This document shows, piece after piece, positions 11,381 to 21,999 of a DNA stretch of 64,000 bases (position 1 is its first letter; every line of letters begins with the position of its first letter). Below the pieces are notes generated by a model that saw only the letters and a list, made by a program, of their open reading frames with translations, ran no database searches and was not told the origin of the DNA. The DNA comes from Mansonella perstans (lineage: Eukaryota; Nematoda; Chromadorea; Rhabditida; Onchocercidae): positions 248,001-312,000 of the forward strand of contig JBAMDO010000005.1 of assembly GCA_037074765.1 (NCBI GenBank). Direction: 5' to 3'. The translations under genes were made by a program, and so were the position numbers.

Positions 11381-14300
11381 ATGAACAGTCGACTAAAAAA
11401 TGGAATGATGGATTGGTTCGAAATTGTTAATAAGGCAGGCGGAGAGGCTGCATGGATTATACAACAAAAAAACTTCCCAAAGAGAAATGGCAATGGACGA
11501 AAACTGCGAGATTCAAATGAAATAATGGAAATGATTTTAAAGACAGAATCCGTTCAGGTCAATTTTTATGGCTGATAGCCTTAGTGAATTTAGTCATCCT
11601 TTCAATTTGAGTTTAACTATTCGTTTTAGTAAGCTTCTATTTCTAAGCTCATCCATTATTTAGAGGATAGGTTAAATACAATTTAACTTGTTCATAAGTC
11701 GGAGGAAGTGCAAATTATTTATGTCAGTTTATCCATTAAAAATATTCAGAAGGTTATAAAAGAGGAATGTGAAAAACGGAATACTACAAGAAAATTATTG
11801 TCTGGTGAAGCAAGGCTAATATTATGCAGTATAGAGCATCAAATGCAGTTATTAGTCGTACGATCAGTTGGCTACGTGGTTGCAAAAGCAGTCAGGGTAC
11901 ACTATTCCTTGAATTTAATTTCGTAGTTTGATATTGACAATTTAATATGAGATTTTTCTATCACTTTTGAGCAGTAGACAACGAGTCAGGATTCTATTAT
12001 CCACCTAAGGCTTACATTTTCTGGCAGTCATTCCTACTAGATGGTTGTTGGCTTGACCATCGTGTGATTCAATCAGTTTTTCACCACTCTTCAGTATTAT
12101 TGGTTTTAATTAATACATTTTACAAATAATGTCCATTTTATTGAAGATAATATATGACGGCATTTATTTCAATAATGAACAGTTGTTACGAATACGGCAA
12201 TATTCTACGGATTACCCCATTATTTTCATGCCAACACACAGGGTATTTTATTGATTTTTTCCACTCTAGTAAAAATCTTTTCTTAAGTTTATTTTTATGC
12301 TTGTCGATTTTCAAAAATTTCTTTTAAGGCATCTTTTACAGAGTTATATGGATTTTTTGATTGTTTCTCTTCTTTGCTTCAATCATAATTTATCACTACC
12401 AGTTGTTGCTACTGGAATGGACTTTATGGCTTCAAGATTTTTGGGTGAAACTTTGCGCCGTTGCGGATCCTTTTTTATGAGACGACGATTTGGAAAGGTT
12501 GCAACTCTGTATGTCAGAGTACAAAACCTTAAATTTTCATTAATAACTGGCAAATTTCTTTTTTTTTTTTATTGTTTTTAAATTATATTTTTGTAGGACA
12601 AACTATATTGGTCACTATTCAGTAGTTATGTGCAAATGCAACTAAGAGAAACGAATAATTCGGTTGAATTTTTCTTAGAAGGCACTCGTAGTAGATCAGG
12701 CAAAAGTCTTTATCCAAAATTTGGTTTGCTACAAATGTGCATGGAGCCATTTTTTCGATGTCAGTTGTATGATTTGGTTGGTTTTGGCTTTTTTCTGGAA
12801 GGATTATAAATTGTTGTAATTGTTTCCAGTGTCAGTTTTCACCATGGATTTACAAATGCTCATGTTGTAGTTTTGGAGAAAATTTTTTTCTTAAAAGTCA
12901 TTTGCATTAACTAGATTTTCAGATTGTTGTTCCGGTTACCATTGATTATGATAAGATTTTGGAAGAATTTCTGTATGCTTACGAACTTTTTGGTTTCCCA
13001 AAACCAAAAGAGACGACAGCAGGTAAATTCAATGGCTAGAATATTATTCATCCTTTGGGCACCAAAAGTCATTTATTAATTTGCAGGGCTTTTCAAATCG
13101 CGTCAGATTCTCAGAAAACGATTTGGTCATATGTATGTGAATTTTGGTGAACCGGTATCTGTACGAAAATATTTCGAGGGAAGGATAAATCGCTGGCATC
13201 CACCTTGGCAGGTATAAATGTACACATGTTAGCATGTTTTGCTAGTGATTAAATATTTTGTTCTGTAATGAAATAAATATCCGAAAAGATCTGTTTATAA
13301 CTATGGAATGACAATGTTTTAAAGTGCAAAGCTGAACTGTGTTCGCCTTCAATATTTATGCATAACATGTGTTGTAAATTGAACATCCTTTAAAATGCAA
13401 TAATTTATATAGTTTAGATTTTTTTGCGAGTAAGTATAAGTTTGCTAGTTTTATTATGTTGAATCTTTACACATTTTGAAATTTATCACATCAAATTGCT
13501 GCTCACTTTGCTTATATTGTAATTGCGCATTGTGTTAACAGTGTAGTGAATCATTCTCACTCTACACATCATTTTTTGTTTTGTATTTAATCCATGTTAT
13601 ATTGTATATCAGTCCTTACAGGCCAAAATGGATAATAAATTGTCAAATAAAGAAAAAGAGGCAGTGAAGGACTTCGCGCTCCATATAATACACCTACACA
13701 ATTTAAACAGTACGATAACTGTTTGGCCTTACGCTTGTTCTGTTTTGCTACAAGTATTTTTTAAATTCTTTATAGCTTTCCAGTGTTTGGTTTATTTATT
13801 TATAAGCTACTTTATTTGATAATTGTGGATGAATTTCATTCAACATTATATTTGCAGATGAGGAGCGCAGGCCATCGGAAGTTAATATATAATAAGCTAC
13901 AAAGTTCTTTGGAAGACTTCGTTGCATTAATTGTAGGATTGGGACGTCGAATTATAATCAGAACAAGCATTGGAGATGATTTGAGGTTTTCAGCCTTGTC
14001 ACCGTTACTGATAATTTTAGAGTCATTAAGCTTGTAGTAGAACTGCTGGGTTTCTGATAAACATTTCTGGATACACGTATATAATGAATGCTGGTGGGCC
14101 GTAATACATTTCTATGCTCATTAGGTGAAATTGAGTATGAAGTTACGAATAAAAAACCTTTCTTACAGATATCATTTGAAGTTGCATTCTGATCTGTTCC
14201 AGTATGACACTTTGTTTCCTAATTCACAAATAGAATTGAGGAGATTCAAATGCATCGAAAATAATGGTTCAAAGAAGGACTACATAGAAGAAATGTTGTG

Positions 14301-15730
14301 CGAAGCGATTCTGTCAAATTATGCAAATCAGGTAGGCTATTGCAGCCACTTTAAGATGCTCTGGAACATACATACTTAATGATGAAGGATGTTATGCTGA
14401 TAAAGGAAGTTTCTGGTGCTGCTGGCCCTTACTCATGTCCTCGAGAAATGTATTCTGTTGAATTAAGAACTAGGCCGTTTAAAATTTATTCACATTTCCT
14501 CAAATCTTTTGTTATTAAGTTTGTTGCTGTGCGAAAAAACTTCCAATTATTTAAACTGTAGGATAATAACATCACATCAGGGTTTAGTGCTTTGAAATGT
14601 TTGCGTTGTTTTTTTACAGAAGCAAAGTAAACTATAAATTTCGATGTTTAACTTGCTCATATACCGCAAGGCTGTTCTTTTTATTGACCGCAACATTTGC
14701 TGTTTGAAACGCAATTGAAAAAAAAAATTCTTGAATGGTCAAAGACGTTGCAAGGTTACAGTGTTCAGTGTGCTTTGTTAATGTTGAATGATGTTTCCCA
14801 AACTTCACGTTCATTGATAGCTATAGCTGCCACGCGTTGTATATTTTTTTACAGATGATGCACGATTTTGTCGACATAAGCCTACTATGCCATGTGGTGT
14901 TGTCCAACCGAGTGTTGTCAAGAGCAAATTATATATTCCGGTACTGATAATTAACTGTTTATTAGTATTAAATACAGATAAGAACGTTATGACTAGGAAA
15001 GTAAAGAAAAAGGAAATGTGGAAGTCTCTTTCGACCAAGGTAGGGAGGGATAAATGCTGTTGATAAATGCTGTTTATTCGTGTTATCCCTACTTTTCAGA
15101 GAACTTCGATCGTTGTTTGTTTACGAATTCGTTTGTTCATTGGAAGAAGAAGAAATTAATAAGTTGTTCGAGGAGAGTCTCAATTGTTTGTTGCGAATTT
15201 CAGCCATCTCATTGAATAATGATTGCATCATCGTAGAAAAAGAAGAGATACTGAAACAGATTGCCTTCCTCATGCAAGTAATGCAGACTACAAAAATTAA
15301 TACGAAAGATAGGCTTCGACTTCATCGATTAGAATTTTACTGATGCTGCTGTTGACAATTTGTCCATAATCCCTTATCCTTATTTTTGTTTTATTCTGTA
15401 TCATATTTCGATTCTGTTACACTCTATACATTGCATTTACATTCCTCTTTACACATTTTTTCAAAAATTGTTAACAAATACTTTTTTCAGCCATTCATTG
15501 CCAGATATTATTGTGTTATGCAGTCTTTGGTACAGTTGGTGGGTACTCAATTCACAAATGAAATGCTTTTCAAGGAATCGTTACAACTTGCTGTAAATCT
15601 CTTTATTAGACGGCAAGGAAATAGCACTCCCCAGTCAGTTTGTATCACATCAGATCTAACTTGGAATGCACTGTCAGCGCTTTGCAGGTTGCAGGTTATT
15701 TGCAAATGTGTAAGTTTACTACTAAAATAA
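11381..15730 (+). CDS. GNPAT: Dihydroxyacetone-phosphate acyltransferase (GNPAT/DHAPAT; C. elegans ACL-7 type)
   Basis: Peroxisomal enzyme that acylates dihydroxyacetone phosphate, the first step of ether-lipid (plasmalogen) synthesis. Exons: 11381-11557, 11699-11896, 12147-12242, 12342-12497, 12597-12776, 12923-13022, 13087-13211, 13622-13753, 13858-13985, 14169-14331, 14855-14940, 15100-15277, 15491-15730; all phases agree, giving 652 residues (human about 680). An in-frame TAA lies a few codons before the ATG. Acyltransferase motifs: HRSYMD (H156 to D161, the HX4D block), [28 protein letters not shown] (residues 233-245) and [13 protein letters not shown]. The C-terminal third also follows the GNPAT pattern ([28 protein letters not shown]). 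One oddity: the open frame ends VSLLLK, with no PTS1 such as SKL, but a strong gtaagt donor lies in that tail at 15712, so the true last exon may be elsewhere. Confidence 0.93.
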
Positions 15731-16896
15731 TATTGGAAATAGCTTTTAAGTTTTCATCCTTGTTAATTACGTAGAAATTAATAACAAGTTCGAAACCATT
15801 TCAAGGACCTCATTAAAGTGTTGTACGGGAACATTTTATCTCATTCATTCATGAATGTTTAAATACTGTAACTAGAAAAGCTCACAGATAATAATACAAT
15901 GATATAGAGAAATGAAAAGGAGAATTTCCAGAGTGATAGAGAATATGATGCTAATGTTCATGGCGTGCAAAGAATGATGGAACTTCTCGAAAACATCAGT
16001 TTGACCAAACTTCCTTTTGATAATTATTTGTTTGTTTCAAAGATTTAATTAATTTGCGAATAAAAGTGTTAAAGCATAGCATCAGTGGTCGAAACAGTGG
16101 ATATTTTAAGGGTTGAACGTATTTCTTTATTCTTGTAGTCTGTTATTGTCGTCCTTCATTTTACAACAACATTGTCTATAAAATAAACAAAGTTACGGTA
16201 TTCCTGTGTAATATGCAAGTTTTTTTCGATGTTCTGGATAATATTACAAAATGAGTAATGGCAGTACTTGTCACACCTCGTCAGCATATGTATGAATTGC
16301 TATCAGTTCACCTAGATCATTCGTCATATTCGTACATTCGGGTATTTATTTTGGCAATTGAATCTTGATTTGAAAACTGATCTTAAATATCACGATGATC
16401 AGTTCCATGCGTAAAGCATAAATCCGTACTATATCGTGAGACAAAGTTCTCACGCTGACTGTTCGAAATATCTCCGAACAAGTTGGATTCTATCACGGAA
16501 ACGAGGTACTCTGTATCGGGTTGGGCAATGTTGTCGTAGTTTGGTTTAGTTTAGTTGTGCTGTGTGAATCACAATGTTAAGGCGGGAAATTTCGAATTTT
16601 TGAGGGTACGAGTTGGCGATGTTTTTGCTTTGACTTTGCTATTGGGTATGGTTTGCGAGGAGTGTTATGTTGATTAGTAGTGATATATATCATGTTGGAC
16701 ATCGAGTACTGCAACAAATTTCAAATTTAAAAAGTCAATGAAGTCAAATCCAAATTTTAAAATCAATCGGTTTTGCATTTTTTTCTGTGTTGTAGAAGAA
16801 ATTTCCACAATCTGTGTATCTAAATATAAATAAAGGAAGAATCGCAATTGTTGTTAATGTCAATTGATGCATTTCTATTTTATTACAGCGGCTGAA
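15731..16896. other. Intergenic stretch, GNPAT to centromeric H3
   Basis: AT-rich, with an AATAAA at about 16058. No coding exon is supported. A clean acceptor (ttttattacag, ending at about 16888) sits 8 nt before the start codon of the next gene and is a likely spliced-leader site. Confidence 0.5.
16878..16896 (+). promoter_or_regulatory. Likely spliced-leader trans-splice acceptor for centromeric H3
   Basis: A pyrimidine-rich ttttattacag ends 8 nt before the start codon of the centromeric H3, with no upstream coding exon. Inference from spacing and consensus. Confidence 0.5.
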
Positions 16897-18665
16897 ATGG
16901 TTCGAACCAAAGCGAATGTAAGGAGATACGATGTGTCTTCTGGTTCTTCGACGAACAATTTAACTGTTGAAGGTATTTCGCGTATACTGTAATGTCGTTG
17001 AAACTTTTTTCTTACTTTTCTCAGATTATTGAACATAGACGTACAACTTTGCGATTTTCTATTATAGACACTGCAGTCCAAAGTACCTTGTTTTTTTAAC
17101 AGATCATCTAGAACCAAAGTACCTTGTTTTAATAGGTCATCAAGAACAGAATCTTTTTGCGTAATATTTTATTATGAGGTTTCTAGAGAATTACTGTAAT
17201 TTTTTAGCTTGTGTAAAGTTTTGTAGTTTGCTTTTATTATTTTCTTTTCTGTGCATAAATGTGATGATTCCAGATTCTGTAGCTCGTATAATATGTCATC
17301 AAAATATTTCTCCGAAATTTCAGCGTCAACCAGGTTATTTTTTCAATCATGATCTTGCTTCAATATAAAGGGAAAAGCAAAAAGTGATTTGTCTTGCAAG
17401 CTGATGCGTTTATTTCTCTAAAAATCTGATCATTAATAAGTTTAACAGTTTGCGCATTCGTTTTGATAAAATTGGTAAACCTCATTAAAAATTAAATGAT
17501 TCTCCCGATGTCAGACGTTTCCAACTGTTTTTGCAGAGCGTCAAGAAAACCGAAAAAAGATAATCAGTGAATTTGATAGAGATATGGATCGTAGTGGTGG
17601 GCATCCTCGATATGGTGGTAAAGCTGTGCGCGATTCAAAAAAGCGTTCTCGACGCTGCAGGCATATTTTTGGTTTTTCTAAATCTTCTCTGTCCGTAAGT
17701 AAGGGATGAGTCATATTTCAGTTTACAAGTAATGTTAGATTTAAGAAGTTGAAATTCCAGGCCAGGCGTTAGAGCGCTGTACGAAATTCGGAAATACCAA
17801 AAATCGACGAAGGTGTTGACTAGAAAATTACCATTCGCTCGTCTTGTTAAGGAGATTGCAAATGAAATGTCTAATTTTTCTGTTGGGTATCGTTTTGCTG
17901 TGGAAGCAGTCGCTGCACTTCAGGAGGTTTTTCACATTTTCTGGATTAATTTATAATGTAATAATATTTTCTCAACTTAAGGACATCATATTTGAAAGGA
18001 ATTTACTTCTCTTGCAAAGGCAGATGAGTTCTGTTTAGGATAGCGAACGTTATCACGAAGTTATTTACTTTGAGAACGTGAAAACAGTGTAATTAATTCA
18101 AATAACTGCTTCATTCACATATGAACGTCATGGATTTTATACTATGTGTCTTATTTAAAAGAAATACAATTGAGTTTGACAAAAAATAGGACATGCAATT
18201 AGTAATATAGCAGTACTGGTTTTGATTACATACAGACTTTGGGATCTAAAGTCTTCCCCAAATTAAGTCCAATTTTTTGATGTCAGCTACATAATACCAT
18301 CTTTAAGATTCATTCATTCAACTGGTCCCATATTTGCTTTTTTTGTGGGCTGTGCTAGAAAGTTTACAAGCAACTTCCGTCTCAAAATTAAGTATAAGAA
18401 ACTTCTCGCTCCCGTTTTATGTCAAACACAAAAACAAAGAAGCTTGGATGATGTGAAAGAACGCTTCGATGCGAGTATGTTAGCAATATAAATTTACTTA
18501 GCAAGATGATTCTTTTTTCATCTTTTCAAAAAAGCTTGATTTCAGGCAGCAGAAGTTTTCGTGGTTCAATTTTTTGAAAACGCTGTCTTATGCAGTCAGC
18601 ACGCCAAGCGGATAACAGTGATGCAGCGTGATGCTCAGCTCGTTCGTCGGTTATTCAGTATTTGA
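16897..18665 (+). CDS. CENPA: Centromeric histone H3 variant (CENP-A / HCP-3 type)
   Basis: Histone H3 variant that marks centromeric nucleosomes; nematode chromosomes are generally holocentric, so it would be spread along them. Exons: 16897-16972, 17537-17690, 17761-17926, 18546-18665 (171 residues). The fold starts with [19 protein letters not shown], then [36 protein letters not shown] and [17 protein letters not shown], all clearly H3. Signs that it is CENP-A and not H3: between REI/KEI and ALQE there are 19 residues, against 16 in H3 and 18 in human CENP-A, so loop 1 is long. The N-tail (about 76 residues) is unlike H3, and the protein ends RRLFSI in place of RRIRGERA. The exon 2/3 junction is uncertain: the PG motif needs a weak gtccgt donor, while donor 17698 with acceptor 17765 gives a near-identical protein of 172 residues. 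The start lies 8 nt after a likely spliced-leader acceptor. Confidence 0.88.
17090..17150 (+). repeat. Imperfect tandem repeat in centromeric H3 intron 1
   Basis: The unit aaagtaccttgtttt, followed by a (c/t)agatcatc-like stretch and agaac, occurs twice in a row with a few changes (about 17082-17115 and 17116-17149). It lies in an intron with no coding sequence. Confidence 0.6.
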
Positions 18666-19596
18666 CAGCAAAAGAAAAAAATACCTTTTTTTTCATCATC
18701 ATATGTGAAGTTGAATTTTTCAATTTTTTGGGAACACTTAAAATATCATATAAATATTTCCTGAATGTATGGAAACATTCCGTAATTTATTTTCGCAGTC
18801 TGATTAGTTTCTAATATTAAATTGCTATTTATTTTTCACTGAGCATCCTTACGTAGATGGTATCCTTACATAGTCTTCCCACATCATTTTTTTATGTCAA
18901 AAACATCTATCGACCGATTTAATTCACGAAATCCTATTAATAGTTAACTGTTCAATGCGATGTAAAACCGTGCCAAAGCCAACAAAAAATTGTTTTAAGT
19001 AGAGGAAATGTCAAAGAATCATAAGTCATCTGGAGTTTTTGAAAACTATGTTATATATTATGATAGTATTTCCTGGTTATAACATGTAATTTCTTCGCGT
19101 TAAGCTATGAGTTGTTTCATTATAGCGTCATATCTCCCTGATTTGATATAAAGATGAGGAAGGAGGGAAAACGTTCAGAAACTGACAAGGACAAGAGCCG
19201 AAAAAGAAAGACTATGAGAAAACTAACGTTCCCAGATATTATAGCTAAAAAAAAAAATGAGAAAAACTGAGAAATGTTATAAGGTATTTTTCTAGCAATT
19301 AATTTAATAGACTAGTCAATGAAATAATGATTTAGTTTTTTTTTTCTGACTTGGTGACTTACCATGGCTAATATTAGGTACTTGCAACTTTGTTTATGAA
19401 ACTTGCAACTTTGTTTATGAAATTGGTAATAAACAATTGATCCATACATTGAGCAAGATAAAAGATTTATGCAAGAAGTATAAAACTGTCAATACGAGAA
19501 TAAACTCGGATTCAACAATGCCAAACTATACAATGTGTGCTAATAGGTATTTTATTTCACTCATGGCATCTGGCACCCATGATTTTTTAGGCCAGA
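18666..19596. other. Convergent intergenic stretch
   Basis: Lies between the 3' ends of the centromeric H3 gene (+) and the ion-channel gene (-). It is AT-rich, with an exact tandem repeat at 19380-19421 and a minus-strand AATAAA at about 19550 that would serve the channel gene. No exon is supported. Confidence 0.5.
19380..19421. repeat. Exact tandem repeat, 21 bp x 2
   Basis: The unit (starting acttgcaactttgtttatga) occurs twice back to back with no mismatch, which suggests a recent slippage event. Confidence 0.9.
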
Positions 19597-21999
19597 TCAA
19601 TAAAAAAATAAAATAGCGTTTAGGAGGGTATGAAGGATAAGTAGAATTCGGAGTGTTTTCTCAATTTTTTGTATCCTGGGACATCTGAAGATTCCTTTTC
19701 CATTGATAGAATGATTATATTTATAAGTTATTGCAGCACGGTAAGTAATCAGTGCTAACGTTTCTGCCAACATTAATGTAGCCATTTTTCCTGCAGTATT
19801 TTGGATTGTGAAGTAGACAATAATATTTTAAAAATTATGACAGCAATTTCATTATACTTCTGTAATGTTGGTTATAAAAAAATTCGTCTTTTGTTTATTT
19901 TTTTTAAAATACGAACTGGTCTTAAAGAATTTTTTCAAAAAAAATTCAAGTGATATAGCAACATACCACAGAAGGGGGTATTCTGCTGGTCTGGTGGTAG
20001 CCTGTTCAGCATCTGAGTATAATTCAGAATCTGCGCTCCAAGACATAACAAAAGCCAAACAATGGAACTGGAAGCAGTTACAACTGTTCCTACCATAAAT
20101 GTTATTCTGAAACTAGAAAACAGAAGTCCTTGACATTTACAATAGATTGCGTTAACTCAAATATTTTAGTGGAACATCGTTAGAATTCTTTACTTTCACC
20201 AGATCAGAGTTTCTGAGGGAAAGAAATCAGTAATGTCATCTTTTTTCTGAAACTTTACGAATGCCATCTAGTTTCAGAATTTTTAAATGACTCCAGTTAG
20301 TGAGAGATTGAAAAATAAACAAATTTATTGAATCTTGCTACAATCAAAGATTTCACAAAAGATTAAAGAAACTAACGCTGCTAAACAAAATAATGGTAAA
20401 GCGATTGTCACCGAATAGTAATATACGATTCTGCGAAATTCAATTTCAAAACGTATTATTGAACGCATCATTTCAGGTCGGTCCCTTTAACGATATAAGC
20501 AGAAAGTATCACTTTTGTTTGGAATAAAAACTCGCTTGTAAAATGAGAATTTATCAAAAAAAAAAAAAGAAAGGAACCGACGCGCTTTCATTGGCAGTTA
20601 TTTTGCCGAATGGAAGAATGAAGAGCAGTGTTGCGGTTAGATTTGTAACTTGAAATTCGCCAGATCGGATGGTTGGCAGGTCATTCAGTAAACTGCCGAA
20701 TGTATCCGATTTCTGAGTCAATGATGTCCATCTTGAGAATCTCAATCTGCAAGCCTTTTATCTACTGCTAGAATAGTAATTCATTCTACTCTAAATCAAT
20801 TGTCAACCAATCTGATATGAATATTAATCTTGCGATTTGCTAATACATTTGAGAAACTAATTTTCCAGCTGTTAATAATTAAACAGTAAAGCATGCTCAG
20901 TTTATCTCAGAAATGGATTCAAATATTCATTCCCTTTCTCTGCACTATAGGATTAGATTTCACAGCTTTCTAGGCTACCTTCCAAGGTAAAATAGCACCT
21001 GGACAATGGTAGCGGTGTGAACATTGTTAATAAACAACTCTGGATATCATTTGGATATGCGGTGAAATCCAGCGAACATGTTGAGCGAATTGTTAGTATC
21101 ACCTAAAACGATGCTGCGTTTTAAGTATATCTTTGATTCAGGTGTGGGAAGATTTAAAGTGCTCCGATGACTTCGAAAATGAATATTGATAGAATTTTGG
21201 TTCTTCAGTTTTTTGGCTAAGCAAAGCTGCTTGATCTACTATAGAGATATCAAATGCAAAAAAATTTTATTTTTGCTTATCTGTGCATAAACAGCTCCAT
21301 TACTGATCAGCGTTACTTCAGTATTGAAATATTGCATTGCCTGATCGCTCCTCAGTTTCCTACAGTGTAATTTTTATTATCCTTATAGTTTCAAAAGAAA
21401 AAACTGCCGCCACATTCGATTTTTGATATGTAATTGTTAACACTGAGTTAAAGTGCTTTGAAAAGAAGATAAGAATGATAAGAAAAAGCATTTAATGTAG
21501 ACACATCCTAAATGTATTTCAAGAAAAGGTATACTTAAATTTCGGTAAAATGGATTGCAGGAAACCACATTCTTGGTAAATCACTTTTTTGTCGTACGAT
21601 TTTGCCGACATTACCGTAGTCTCGCGGTTCCCAAACAATGCGTTTGTCGGTCCAGTGCTAAAACATATTAAATTTCAGAAAATTTTTTGATCAAAAGTTG
21701 TGAAAGCAGGCAGAATTCAAACTTACAAATAATATACTACAATGCATATCCATCAACTGCTGTTTTTGATCCTGAAGAAGATGAAACACATATACAAATA
21801 TAATGGAAAACGAATAAATGTGTTTTTAAAAATTATGGAACATAAAAAATTTGTTAGCAATGCAACAAACAATTTGTTCGATGTGGTCAATAAACATAAA
21901 GGGTAAAACAGTAGTTGGTGATTCGGAAGGTAAGGAATAATCGTAGCTTTCCTTTTTGAATATTTTTTTTAGTAGTACTTTCTCATTTTCAGCCATTTT
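19597..21999 (-). pseudogene. Cys-loop ligand-gated ion channel subunit, probably decaying
   Basis: Pentameric neurotransmitter-gated channel subunit. Minus-strand exons in order: 21999-21871 (ENEKVLLKKIF... start of the ligand domain), 21771-21727, 21657-21538 (HWTDKRIVWEPRDYGNV, WFPAI), 21340-21281 (FNTEVTLISNGAVYAQ), 21102-20999 (Cys loop CSLDFTAYPNDIQSC with 13 residues between cysteines), 20746-20650 (RFSRWTSL..SGEFQ), about 20484-20330 (EFRRIVYYYSVTIALPLF, TM1), 20106-19967 (TM2) and 19790-19597 (TM3, then TM4 ending ILFFY). The TM3-TM4 loop is only about 25 residues. The conserved lengths are right only if two donors are used that are not GT: at 21537 a TAAGTAT reads as a lost G and puts a TAA in frame, and at 21280 the donor is ATAAGC. 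The joins around TM1 do not keep phase either. Shorter in-frame GT-AG joins exist but remove conserved residues. No signal-peptide exon was found upstream. Confidence 0.65.

Noticed and set aside
19852..20058. 68-codon minus-strand open frame, and a small secreted protein starting at 20096
   Set aside because: First read as a signal-peptide gene with a spliced-leader site, but the sequence (TM2, an LPPDQQNTPFCGKM linker, TM3, TM4) fits the Cys-loop channel whose other exons lie upstream in order.
21104..21240. Minus-strand reading INIHFRSHRSTLNLPTPESK, which resembles the segment after TM3 of acetylcholine receptors
   Set aside because: It lies between the ligand-domain exon and the Cys-loop exon, where TM3 sequence cannot be. 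The true TM3 is in exon 19790-19597. Treated as coincidence inside an intron.
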